Source of the DNA: Plicaturopsis crispa FD-325 SS-3
Lineage: Eukaryota; Basidiomycota; Agaricomycetes; Amylocorticiales; Amylocorticiaceae
Direction of reading: 5' to 3'
DNA length: 64,000 nt
Assembly: GCA_000827205.1 (NCBI GenBank)
Contig: KN832563.1
Coordinates: 44,907-108,906, forward strand
Of the stretch, positions 34,382 to 45,283 are shown piece after piece; the first letter of the stretch is position 1; each line of letters begins with the position of its first letter. The notes under the pieces were generated by a model. It was not told the origin of the DNA. It saw only the letters and a program-made list of their open reading frames with translations, and searched no databases. The position numbers were made by a program, and so were the translations under genes.

Positions 34382-36083
34382 ATGCGCAATCGAAACAACA
34401 AGAAGAAGAAAAAGGACGAGCACGACGCCCTGCGGCGGGAAGTGTACGACGAGGTGCGCATGTCAGCTGGTGATCCTGCAATAGAGCTAACGGGACCAGG
34501 CGGTGGGCCTGCTCCTCGGAGAGCATAACGTGAAGACCCACCTGCTCGTCAGGAACGCTCACTACCAGGCGAAGCTGGAGGAGATCGAGCGGAACTCCCC
34601 TACGCCAATCAATATGAATGACGACACTTTCAAAGGTCTGAACACGGTGTGGCTGTGGGAACTGTACACAAGGATGAACAGCCGGGATCTGCTCGCGCTA
34701 ACGGCAACATCAGGAGTCGCAGCAACTTTGATAGGGGGCACTACATTGCATAGCTGGGGTGGCATACAGGCACGAAGGAAAGAACACTCGCCAACAGCAT
34801 CGCCAGCACAACCACGTGCAGAACTAGTTGCACGGAGGATACGAAATGTCGCAGGGAAACTGACGCTCATCATTGACGAGATATCGATGGCTACAACAGA
34901 CATTCTCTCAGAGGCATCAGCAATGGCAGGAAAAATTCGAAACGAAACAGCAGACTCGACAGCACCGTTCGGAGGGTTGAATGTCATTCTAGTCGGCGAC
35001 TTTCATCAATTTCCACCTGTCTCCAATGCCAGCGCAAGCCTGTACAACCTCCGTCCGGTGCGCTCTGCCTCAGTATTGGGCAGGGCACTATATCTGCAGT
35101 TTGACACCGTCATAATTCTTCGTCAGCAGATGCGGATCAAAGACAAAGGCTGGATGGACATACTGGGTCGGGTCCGTGTAGGGGAGTGCACCGAGGACGA
35201 TCTCCATGAGATCAGGAAACTTGTTCTCACCAACGAAGAGTGCGAAAAGCCCGACTTCACGTGCGAGCCATGGTCGAAGGCATATCTCGTAACCCCACGA
35301 CACGCGGTGGCCGACCCATGGAACCTCGAAGCTCTCCGGCGGGAGTGCAGCGGCAGTGGTCACATACGATATGTGTGCCCCGCTGAAGACTGCATCTCAA
35401 AGACGCGAGAACCGTTGACGATAGGCCAGCGGTTGTTGGTAGCTCAACGAAAAACGGCGGACGCGGGACGGTTAGCGGATGAGTTGACGATAGGCATTGG
35501 AATGTCTGTCATGGTCACATGGAACGTGGCCACAGAGGCAGATCTGGCGAACGGGACAAAGGGAACAATAGTGGATTTGACTCTAGACTCGCGTGAGGAA
35601 GGACCAATCGTAGACGAAGAAGGAAGGGCGTACCTCAGGTATCCACCCGCAATGGTCATGTTCAAGCCAGACCGTCCAACACAACACACGCTGCCGAACT
35701 TGGCTGACGGTCTCATTCCACTTTTCCCAATGGAAGGGCTGTTCACGATAACAGAAAGTAGGGGCAAGCGGATCACAATTCGGCGTCGACAGCTTGCTAT
35801 CATGGCCGGCTATGCATTCACAGACTTCAAGTCACAAGGACAGACACTGGAGAGACTACTCGCCGACATTGGAAAGGTATCCTCCGGTTCTCTTAACCCT
35901 TTCAACGCGTATGTTGCACTTTCACGCAGCAGAGGTCGCGACACGATCCGTCTGCTACGCGACTTCGACGACAAATTATTCACACAGCACCCATCGGAAG
36001 ATTTACGGGTTGAAGACGCAAGGCTGGAGGCGCTGGCAAGTGAGACGCTCGAGAGGTGGAAGGCAGGCATGTTTGAGTTGTGA
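34382..36083 (+). CDS. PIF1/Helitron-type DNA helicase, no Walker A seen
   Basis: Exon 34382-34453 (MRNRNNKKKKKDEHDALRRE, basic), a 46-bp intron and exon 34500-36083 give 551 residues. Helicase motifs in order: TATSGVAATLIGGTTLHSW (motif Ia, about residue 92), LTLIIDEISM (Walker B, about 145-154), VILVGDFHQFPPV (motif III region), GMSVMVTWNV, AFTDFKSQGQTLE (about 462) and AYVALSRSRGRD (motif VI, about 495). The GxxGTGKS P-loop that should stand some 30 residues before motif Ia is absent; the sequence there is HNVKTHLLVRNAHYQ...LNTVWLWELYTRM. ATPase activity is therefore doubtful unless the P-loop comes from another protein. In Helitrons this domain is fused behind Rep; here Rep is a separate leftward gene. 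Ends about 440 bp before the right TIR. Confidence 0.82.
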
Positions 36084-36410
36084 ACAAGGAGACGTTGACA
36101 GCAGCGGGAAGGACACAGGGCACGTAGGTGGCACTTTGTATATACATGTTTGTTTTTGGCAGGTCACGAGGGCACGCCACAGATACGACATTTTGAGTCG
36201 GTATATCAGTTGCGCATGCTTGGTACATGTTGACACTGTTTGGCACGGGCGACCGAGGGAGGGTTAACAGCGCCACAATTGTGACATGGGAAAGACCTTG
36301 TCAAGCAAGGTGATTCGGACAAGGGTTTACTATATACAGGTGACACGCGGGGCGGCGCCTCCGGCGGGGTACATACATGTCAAAATTTTTCGGCGCGCTT
36401 TCGCGCGCAT
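36084..36410. other. Right subterminal region of the element, G/C-rich hairpin sequences
   Basis: No gene. Contains GGCGGCGCCTCCGGCGGGG near 36350 and TTTCGGCGCGCTTTCGCGCGC at about 36390, both with short self-complementary arms. Confidence 0.5.
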
Positions 36411-36526
36411 GCCCTCAAATATGCTATAACGGACATGTATATGCCAAAATTTTCCTCGAATCGCCCTCAAATATGCTATTCCGGACAAGAAAATGGCCGA
36501 TTTTGGGCCCTCAAATATGCTATTTC
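36411..36526 (+). repeat. Right subterminal triple repeat GCCCTCAAATATGCTAT
   Basis: Three copies spaced about 45-52 bp, each followed by CGGACA(T/A/C)G. The tail of the last copy runs into the right TIR. Same orientation as the two looser copies at the left end. Confidence 0.8.
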
Positions 36527-36559
36527 CGGACACGAAAATGGGTGAGCTTCCCGGGGCCT
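36527..36559 (-). repeat. Right 33-bp terminal inverted repeat
   Basis: Ends in GAGCTTCCCGGGGCCT; exact reverse complement of 26976-27008. Confidence 0.92.
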
Positions 36560-36567
36560 ATCGCAGT
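36560..36567. repeat. 8-bp target-site duplication, right copy (ATCGCAGT)
   Basis: Identical to 26968-26975 and directly abutting the right TIR. Confidence 0.9.
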
Positions 36568-36918
36568 GGCCTCGTTCCAGGTGAGTGGAGTATCGCAATC
36601 TACGAAATCCCTTACTCACTTCGACGGCTGTTCCGCGAAGTCTGCTTTCGACGGTGCTAGTGCTGGCATTGGCGATACATACCACCTTTTGAAGGACTTA
36701 GATCGCACTCATTGGTACCCCCAAAGAGCTGTTTGTAGCGGCACGCGTCCCCCGACTCTTGATTGCCGCCTCAATACTTACCAACGCTCGAGCTTTGCAG
36801 TCGTCACGTCACGGAGGGTGTCCGTTCTTATTCTCGTGCACGACCACACGACTATCCCACTCCCGCAGGTCGATCGTTTGTACTCGGAGTCACAAGTTTG
36901 CCGCAGAATATATATCCA

Positions 36919-37184
36919 TGTCTCGTCCGAAACAGCCTCCTCCGCCATGTCCACCTACCTCAGAAGGCGACGTGGACGCGACACATGTCGCAGAGCGCCT
37001 CGTGTCATGCAAACACCCCGACACGAGTCACACGACATACCACATCATGTGCACCGATCGGAGAGTTTGGCCTGACGGTTGTAGTGACGAGCGTCAAGCT
37101 CGTGCCATTGCCTACGAGCAGCGATGTGCAACAGGGCACGAAAGATGCTTGGATATCGTACAGCATAGCTTGTCAGGTAGCTAG
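36919..37184 (+). CDS. Small Cys-containing hypothetical protein (88 residues)
   Basis: An uninterrupted frame starting MSRPKQPPPPCPPTSEGD and ending SLSGS at 37184, with six Cys residues spread along it and no signal peptide. No family is recognised, and it lies between the right end of the mobile element and the 3' end of the convergent VIT/VWA gene. Another long frame overlaps it on the same strand, so coding status is uncertain; a homologue search or transcript would settle it. Confidence 0.3.
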
Positions 37185-37274
37185 GCGATCGTTTGTACAA
37201 ATCATTGATTCATGTCAGTATCTAAACACCAATGTACAGTATATTACAATACAAAAAAAAACTACAAATGCCAC

Positions 37275-40249
37275 CTATGCCGCAATAACTTTAGCGCGCT
37301 CCACCAGCCTCTCCCACTCTCCAGGCGCCATCCCGCTCGTCTCAACAAACTCGCGTATCTTGTCCAGCAGCCCATCCAGTAGATCCGCCTGGTCCACATG
37401 GAGCAGCCGTTTCTGCAGAAACGCCGCTGCCAGCGCCGTCGCCCACTCAGAATCGCCCGCGAGCACGTCCTGCGGCTTCTCCAGTGCGTGCACGCCGACG
37501 ATCTGGCCGAGCGATGGGTCGAGCGAGAAGGACCCGTCGAAAGACTGTAGTTGCACGAGGTCGAGGATCTGCTCGGGGAGCGGTGGGGCGGCGGGGGAGG
37601 TTGGCCCTGAAGATGTCGGTGTGTTGATGGAGCGACGATGTCTTCGTTGCGGAGGCGCAATATGGAGGGCGGGAGAGGGGCTGCGCATCCGCTGCATCAC
37701 TGCAGATGGGATGGGCAGAACATCGGTGCTGTGGGACGAGGAGGAATCAGAATACGAATCGGAGTCGATCAGGGAGCTCATTGTCGAGAAGCTGTCGTAG
37801 CTCTCGTTGTCTGATTCTGGCGGAGGCCGCTGCCTGCGTGTGCGTGGTGGTGGGGACTGCGAAGCAGACGACGAAGAGGACGACGGGAACGCGCCAGGGA
37901 GCTTCTCTAGCGGGGGCCGTCCGCGCTGCGAACTGTCCTGTGCTGGCAGTGGGCCAAATAACTTCGAGAATCCGCGGGCCAGGAGCGAGGACCCATACGA
38001 TATGAGCGACCCGAAAATTCCCGGCGAAGACGAGCTGGCGTCGGCGGGCGGCGGGTCTTGAGCACGGCGCGCACGGTTATTCGGCGCCGTCTGGCCTCTG
38101 TCGACGGCCACAAACGACGTGTATCGGCTAGCGAGTTGGTACTCCTCGCCCAGCCGCACGACCGCCGCCTTCTGCACATCAGCTACAGCCCCCGACGGCG
38201 CCCGCGGCAGCACGGACGTCCCCTCTACGATGTCGGTGATGAGGTGCCGCGCGGCGAGCGTGTGCACGAACGGGGATGCAGGCGCAAACTTGTCGAAGGG
38301 GCGCACGGTCGACACGGGCACTACGAGCTCGAAGGGCGGCCCGTCTCCGCCGTTGAGCCGCCCGCGCAGGACGACCTGCTTCGGCACCGTCCCCAGTGCA
38401 ATTATGGCAAAGACAACGAAACGCATGCCGGAGTAGATCTTCGCGATCTTCGCGGGGCTCTGCTGGAGGACGGGCACGTCCGGAGCGGCGGGCAGGACGA
38501 AGTTGACTGCGGGCGGCGTGTGCGTAGGCGGAGTTTGCGGAGCGATGCCGGGGACGCCCCAGTCGATGGAGATATCCTCCGCGTACGAAGACCGTCCGGC
38601 GCGGAAGAGCTTCGCACATTTACCCGCGATGCTCTCGCTCGAGGTGGCGAAGAGGCACTCGCCGTTCCCCGCGCGCGCGATGCCCTCGACCATCGCGCTC
38701 GAGACGGTGTCGCCGATCCCGAGCGTGAACACACGCAGGGGCGTGGCTGGAGCGGCCAGGGCTACCGCGTCGCGCACGACTGCGCACGTCTCGTCGATGT
38801 CGTACGCCTTGGCGGGTACGGTGAGCACTAAGTGAGAAGGAATGGACGGAACGCACCTCGCCGTCTGTGAGCACAAACACTACTGTAGGCACGGTTTTGC
38901 TCCTGGAGTCTAGAGTCGCTTGCAAAGCTGCCTTGATTTCCGTGCCGCCGAAGTTTGCATCCATACCCTGGACATGGCTCGTCTATGGTTGACCTATTCG
39001 TGAGACACGGCGTCGCAACAAGAACGACGGCGCTCACCGCATTAGCCATCGTCGCCGCATTGTACCCCTGGCTCGCCGTCCACAGACTTGCATAATTCGT
39101 GCCAAAGCTCCAAATATTAAACATGGTATTCGAGCTCGGCAGCATGCGCAGCAACATTCCCAAAGTACGCTTCGCAATCGCAATGCGCCCACCAGACATA
39201 CTGCCGCTACGATCCACGAGGAATATGTACTCCTGCGCCGGCACCGGCGGCAGCGTCAGCTTTGGCACGAGCGTGAGCTGCAGCGCGACCGTCTCGTGCC
39301 CCTCGCGCGTTTTCCCGCGCTCGGCGAAGCATCGCGGCGCGTCGAGCCCCGCCGCGTGCACGCTGAGCACGAATTCGCGTCCGAGGAACTCGCGCGACTT
39401 GAGCCGCGCGGTCTGGCGCCGGTGTGAGGGCCGGCCCGCGGAGGTGGTGTAGGGCACGAGGGTGAGCGAGGGGTGTGAGGGGCTGGCGATGCGGTGGATA
39501 GGCCCGTGTGTTTGGACTTCCACTGTTATACGTAGGCGCGTACGCGAGTCAGGGGTGCCAGCGTTGGTGAGGGTGGAAGGGAGTGTGCCGTAGCGCGCGC
39601 CGACGGACATGGGTAGCTGGAAACGAACTTCATCTTTGAGCGTGTCGTCCATGAGGTCCATCACGAACTACGGTTTGGTCTGGTTGGAAAGTTAAAGCGG
39701 CACGTATAGAAGAGTACGTACCACGATTTTGACTGTCACTGTCTGTTTTGCTGGTATGGAGCCAACGGAGATCGTGAACACTGTTCGCTCTGTGAGTTTT
39801 CAGAGGTGATGTAGATAGATGCACACGCACCGTCGTCCGTCACCCACTCGACGAGGCCTGTCGCCTGTCCTGCATTCAGGGCGCGCTCATGCTCCTCTGC
39901 AGCCGCTGCTCTCTCCTTCACTACGCCGGAAATGACGCGCCGGTCGGGAAAATGCATTTCGAAAGCGCAGACAGCGGCGCGTGCGGGAACGGGGAAGACG
40001 TACTTCGCTCGGCTCGTAGGGGCAGTGGATGGATTGGTGAATGCTTGGCGTAGGGTTACGCGTGCAGAAACTACACAATTTTGAGTAGCAGCAATATCGG
40101 TTGGTCAGATCAGTAATCGGTCGAGCGAGGCTGGTGCGAGTATGCTTACCGTCGACGATGAAAGCATTGATTCTGACTTCCTCCAGTGGTAGGTGTGCGA
40201 TTTGACCATTGGGGGTGTTGTAGACGATTCCTCGCAAGGGATCGGCCAT
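37275..40249 (-). CDS. VIT and von Willebrand factor A domain protein
   Basis: Exons 40249-40150, 40070-39831, 39780-39722, 39667-39038, 38982-38857 and 38807-37275 give 895 residues without a break. Residues about 1-135 form a VIT domain (LPLEEVRINAFIVDVSARVT, TSRAKYVFPVPARAAVCAFE, KERAAAAEEHERALNAGQATGL). The VWA domain starts at EYIFLVDRSGSMSG, with MIDAS residues D285-x-S-x-S, a Thr in FGGTEI and Asp in LTDGE; the last intron (49 bp) joins DGE to AYDIDETCAVV. After a beta-rich segment comes a Ser/Pro-rich low-complexity linker (SSSSSSAS, SYSDSSSS) and a helical tail (LLDGLLDKIREFVETSGM) like the C-terminus of PARP4-type proteins. VIT-VWA proteins bind partners through Mg-dependent VWA contacts; the cellular role in fungi is not established. 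Confidence 0.88.
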
Positions 40250-40922
40250 GGCGGTATAATTGAAGATATCGACCCAGGATACGTCCGAGTCGGCGCTGCG
40301 TCTGCGAGGGCAGCTTAAGTACGACTCCCGGTCCCAACTAAGCCGTGTGTAGACATCGTGTGCGAAGCGTGTCCGAGGTTGTACAGGCGCCTAGATAGTC
40401 GCCGATACGAGGCGATTGCGGGTCCGAGAACGCCCAACACGAAGCAACGAAGCTTGACAGGCTTCAAGCAAGTCACAAAAACGATTCTGTTTCCGTGGAT
40501 CGCGTGCCCAAGGTGAGCACGTTCGCCTAAGTTTTCTTTGGACATCTGCAGGCTATAGACGAGCTCAGGACGAGCTGGAACCGTAAAGCTGGAACCGAGA
40601 GCGAAGACTGCAGGTAAAAAACATACGTATGCCTCCGTCAAGCCTCCGTTGCGATCTACTCCGTCCCGATTGGGCGATTCTCCCCGTTTTGTGGCGTTCA
40701 AGCGAAGCGGCGCTGCCCAAGTTTCGACCTTCTTTTCACGACAAAGTATGTACTCAGGTACCCCACAATATCAGAGGAACTCAGACGGGGGACGGGGGAC
40801 GCGATGCACTTTAAATTTGTCAAGAGTAAGGCGTATCATCGACATGGTGGACATGGGGGCAAACTTCACGTACCCCAAGGAAATACATTGCTCTCATATC
40901 GTACACTATAGGGCCGCTCTGA
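40250..40922. other. Intergenic between divergent/convergent neighbours, no gene seen
   Basis: Upstream region of the leftward VIT/VWA gene and 3' side of MYND copy 2. Open frames here are short and without motifs. Confidence 0.5.
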
Positions 40923-42768
40923 TTACACGACACTATCAAAATCGTAAAAATATGCTGCGCTCTTCAGTAAAGCATACTCAACATCAACCATCGATATCAA
41001 TACCTCCCTATAATTCTCGTCTCGCGGGACTATAGCCCGCATGGCCATCAGCTCCCCGTCGCTCTGCCCCGCACGCAGCAGCCGGTCTTGCCACTCATAC
41101 TCCCCCGCGAGCTTCTGTTCCGGAGAACTGTAGTCGCATGCACGCCGGACGTGGAACGCGGTTGGCACGACCGTATGGTCTATCTCCACGTACAGCGTGC
41201 TTATTGAGATGCCGGAATCGATGGCGCCCTTCATGACGGTTGGTATCTGGCGATACAGCATATCCTTTGTGATGTACTCGATGAAGCTGATGTCGAGGTC
41301 GTCGCGCGGCATCCGAATCCCCGCTGTGAGCGCAGCGTCAGCTTATCGTCCTGGGCGTATGGGAAGAGCGGGGCGCACCGAGTAGCATCTGACGCGCCTC
41401 TTTGCAGGAGCGCTTGTGCGACGGCCAAGCCAGCCGCTGACATTCCTTCGAGCAGTACTGCGGGCCCAGACATCCCGAACACCGTTTCATCTTGTCGTCG
41501 TCGTATTTTACGCACTGTCAAGTATGTCAGAGATTGGGCGCAATAGAAGGGCGTACGTGGCGTACCTGCGAGCGACTACATGCCTGAAGAACGCTGCGCC
41601 CGCCCTCCTGATCCCAAGCATCGAGCAGGGCAAGTCGCTCCTCGGCGAGTTTCTGGAATGCTTTCCATGCGTCCCACAAAGGCCCAGTAGACGCTGCGGT
41701 TGTGAGGCCCAGCTTCTTAACCTGGCTGATGGACTTGCGCACAGCGCGCAGGACTGAGCGGAAGACAAGATACTTGGGCAACACTTCGGAGAAAAAGTTG
41801 ATGAGGAACTCGACGTGGGCATCACCTGTATTTTGAGAGCTCATCCATCTTGCGGAGCGTAGCAGAGCAGTGAGGAGGCCCGAGTCGAGGGCTTGCACGG
41901 CCCACGCGGAGCCGTTAGCCGAGTAAAAGCCAAGGAGGATGTTGTTGAAGCACAATGAGATCGTATCCGGTGGCGTCCCGTCCATAGCACGAGCGTTGCT
42001 CCACGACAGCACTTTTATCGTCTCGGGGATTGCGCCATGGTTGATAAGCGCAAGATGAAGCGGTCGGCATGATATGCAAGAAAATTCGTGTATAAGCGAT
42101 AGATGGACCACGATGTCCTCTACGTCCGCTGTTGCTAGTGACGTGCGCAGGCGTGCCAACACAGTCGTCGCAACCAGTGCAGCGTCGCCCCCGGCAGCAT
42201 CAAGGACCTCCTGGGTAGGTGTCGGATACAGTCTCTCGAGAAGATTCTCCAGTGCCACTGCAAATGACCTAGTCTGGTTTGCGAGCTTTGGCGGCCTTTC
42301 TTGCAGCCACTGTCGTGCGAGGAGCGCCACGACACCGGGCGTGCGTAGAACAGCAGAGCGCGTCACCTTGGACAGGCTCAGAGCTACCAGCGTGTGTGTG
42401 ATGGCGACGACAGCCATCTCAGAGCCCTCGTCACCGTACGCGCCCCCCACGATGCACTTGTCGTGCTCGAATTGCAGCCACTGCCAGATGTGTGGCCATC
42501 CGTCCGGCGCGAGGACACGCGCGACGAGCGCAGGGGAGCCATTCCAGTGCGTACCGCATCCAGCGACTGAACGCAGTGCAGCATTTGCGAGTTTGACCTG
42601 GAGGCGGTCGGCTGCAGACGGCTGCGCGGACGTCGGTATCTTGGTGGGATCAAGATAAGGGAAGATGGGATCGATGGTGGTGGGCGTCACCTCCCCCGGA
42701 GACGCTTTCTCGACGTGTTTCGAGATGTTGTCGAGGATCGGTATCTCTGTCTTGTAGTCTGTCGCCAT
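40923..42768 (-). CDS. MYND-type zinc-finger protein, copy 2
   Basis: Exons 42768-41566, 41514-41379 and 41323-40923 give 579 residues. Sequence is collinear with copy 1: N-terminal block EVTPTTIDPIFPYLD, PALVARVLAPDGWPHIWQW, CISCRPLHLALINHGAIPE, ISQVKKLGLTTAASTGPLWDAW; MYND finger C-SRSQ-C, RCSGC, YCSKECQRLAWPSHKRSC; C-terminal RMPRDDLDISFIEYITKDMLY. Intron positions and phases match copy 1, so the pair is an intron-preserving duplication, now about 14 kb apart on the same strand with the 9.6-kb element and the VIT/VWA gene between. Divergence is substantial (roughly half the residues differ by eye), so the duplication is old and precedes the element insertion. Role unknown. Confidence 0.86.
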
Positions 42769-43579
42769 ACTTCACATCAAAAGGAGTTTGGTGTCCCCAA
42801 ATTTTGCAGTCCTATATGTAAGGAGCCATATACGGGCCACGAAGACTCGGACCATCAAACAGGGAACAAAGAGGTGACTATAGTGACTAGTCACGGTGGC
42901 GCTGGTCTGGTGATGTCAGAACATGGATTGCCGTTTGAAGGTTAGCTTTTTACTTACTTGTCTTCACCCGGTACAGATCCTGGATACGTGGAAGAGCTTT
43001 GATAGAGTAGATAGCCGATAAAGCAATGAACACCGAGCACACCTAAGCGCCAACAGGCACAATGGCCCCGGTCGCACCGTACATGACGCACAGAACAGAA
43101 AAGCGTTCTATCCCACACAAGAAGGATTCACCGCCAGCTAGTTCCCTACCTGACACGAGCACGGCAAGAGTGTCGCAGTGACCACATGTGTCCGGGGTGG
43201 GTCATGCGCGGCGGTGAAGTCTTGCGCGCAAGAAAAACTCAGAGATGCTCGGGAAATAAAAGCCGTCATGAGGGAGAATAACTTTAGGCTCGCGTACAGC
43301 ACCTCCCTGAATCCAGCAGAGTCAGACACTCTCGACACCCTCTCGCAAGCCCCGTGACATCAAGCTATATGCAAAACGATCCCAAAACAGGCACAACGAG
43401 AGAGAACGCTGCACCGATATTGAGGCCGTAGATGCAAACTTGAGTAGCGGGGGTGGCACCGGGCGGAGGATCCGACGGCCAGTGATACAAAGACATAGAG
43501 CGAGTGCGACGGGCATCGCACATGGAAAGCGGGAAGGGCATCGCGCATGGCGAGTGCGGACAGACGCACAGGTGCACGC
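42769..43579. other. Intergenic, transition into the hairpin-repeat region
   Basis: Promoter side of MYND copy 2. No gene motif. Purine-rich sequence on the + strand starts here and continues through the repeat region. Confidence 0.45.
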
Positions 43580-44353
43580 CACCCGCTACACCACTTCCGG
43601 AGCGAGGAAAAGATCGGGCCTACCGAGGCACACGGACTGCACGCATTGCTCACGATAGTGTGGCTGGATATGGGCAGCGGGGAGTGTGTGCGAGTGCGTT
43701 CCAGTGGGTGCGTATGCGAGAAACGAGGAAGGTGTGTTGCACCATTGAACATAGAGCCACTGGCACGCCACTTTGTGCAGATCCCACGGACACGTATTCT
43801 GCGACGAACGACCTTAGAATGGGCGCAGCGTTAAAACACGCTGTGTCGATTCCGGGGCCGTGAACAAAAGCGTGGACGCGGGGCAGGCGCGGGTGGCGCG
43901 GAGAGGCTCGAGTAGAAAAACGATGGATACAAGACTGATGCAAGCACGGCAGCCACACCATCGTCTGCAGAACCACCCGCTGCACCAGCGAGAAGGGACA
44001 AGAGTATATCGGGGCCATCGTAGCAGTGCACAGATGTGGCCCGATCGCGTGTGGCCCGGAGGTATGCTAGACAGCGGGAGAGTATGGCTGTGTGAGCTGG
44101 GGGCCCCGATGAGTGAGATTGAACATATCTATCGTGAGCGTGGAGCACACATCCATCGTGGATCGCACACTGCTGGCCGTCGCATGCAACACCTGGAGCT
44201 GGCGAATTGGACGCCTGAAAACGAGACCAGTGGCGTTGTACAGAGCACTGCATAGACTTTACAGATGATGTCGTCTGATCGTGTAGAGCGAGGAGATGTG
44301 GATGTGGATGATTGAACATATCGAGGACGCACCAGTGAGACAGGAATCATCGA

Positions 44354-44385
44354 GCACCACCACCACCACCGCCACCACCACTGTG
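44354..44385 (+). repeat. CAC trinucleotide microsatellite
   Basis: Run of CACCACCACC with one CGC interruption. Confidence 0.85.
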
Positions 44386-45171
44386 GCCATCGTCCGCATT
44401 CCACGACCATCGGCGCAGCGATTCCTCGCGATCTTGTGCGGCTAGACAAATGCGAGCAGCGTCGGTGTAGCGATGGGGTTTGGAGGGCAAGGAGCAACTA
44501 GATACGAACGAGATCAATAGCGACCATGAACGTTGAGTTGACGCTGAAGGAGGCTATGTTGTGGCACTTTCAAAAATTCGGGCGTTGAGTGGAATTAGAG
44601 GGCGTTGGCAAACATGCCCAAATAACCGCTCGCGATTTCAGTCGAGTCTCTTTCCAATTTCGTCAGACCGTGCACTGAACTTCTGCTTGAGTCCGAGCGT
44701 GCTAGGGCTCACGCGAAAGAGACGATATACATGCACAGGAAATCATATATTGTATATCGTACTGCGGCGACACACGACACCCTAAGACGCACTCCGCTCC
44801 CACCTTCGCCATCCGTCCGAGCTCGTAGATGCTTCACCATATGTCGCGGCGCACAATCAATAGCATATGCTATCGAAAGGCAGGAGAATCGAACAGGGCG
44901 CAGAGAAGCAAGCTGCCATTCCGCTATGAAAGTCTACAGAACGATGAGTCAGTGATGAATATGCGACGAGTGAGCGCTTAATACGCACAAGTTGGAGTTG
45001 GTACAGTCTATGCCATCGTCGTAGTTCAAGAGAGGAGCGAGTGCGTGATAGAGTGCTTCCCGGCTCCCCGTCATCGGTCGTTCTCCGAGGGCAGACAACG
45101 CAGGCGGCTATGACGAGAGAAAGCAGACGTAGCTGGAACTCTGAGACGAGACGGTCATCACTTCGAACGAG

Positions 45172-45236
45172 GCACTCATCCCTGCGAGCAAGGCACTCAT
45201 CCCCGCGAGCAAGGCACTCATCGCTGCGCACGGTGT
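45172..45236 (+). repeat. 21-bp minisatellite, three copies
   Basis: GCACTCATCC(C/G)(T/C)GCGAGCAAG repeated about three times; CGCTGCGCAC in the last copy resembles the hairpin-arm core. Confidence 0.8.
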
Positions 45237-45283
45237 GCTCACCAGTACCGAGTACAGTGTGTTCACCACGACCAAACACAGCA

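Larger units (their letters stand above)
26976..36559. mobile_element. 9,584-bp TIR element carrying Rep, helicase, Tet-like oxygenase and two paralogous unknown genes
   Basis: Ends are perfect 33-bp inverted repeats starting AGGCCCCGGGAAGCTCACCC, flanked by an 8-bp direct duplication ATCGCAGT. That is the signature of cut-and-paste insertion (hAT, P and KDZ elements make 8-bp duplications; Helitrons make none). Yet the cargo is Helitron-like: leftward Rep (30014-27230), rightward helicase (34382-36083). Between them are two rightward tandem paralogues and a leftward Tet-like dioxygenase. No DDE/D transposase is visible. It may be moved in trans by another transposase and have captured Helitron pieces, or it may be a distinct element type. 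Perfect TIRs and intact TSD argue for a fairly recent insertion. It lies between two MYND-protein paralogues. Confidence 0.85.

Noticed and set aside
26976-36559. Calling the whole element an ordinary Helitron
   Set aside because: Perfect TIRs, an 8-bp target duplication and the lack of TC/CTRR ends contradict a simple Helitron, despite the Rep and helicase genes.
38829-38856. Apparent frameshift in the VWA domain of the VIT/VWA gene
   Set aside because: A canonical 49-bp intron 38856-38808 (GTGCGT..CCAAG) joins DGE to AYDIDETCAVV in phase 0, exactly as the VWA fold expects, so the gene is intact.
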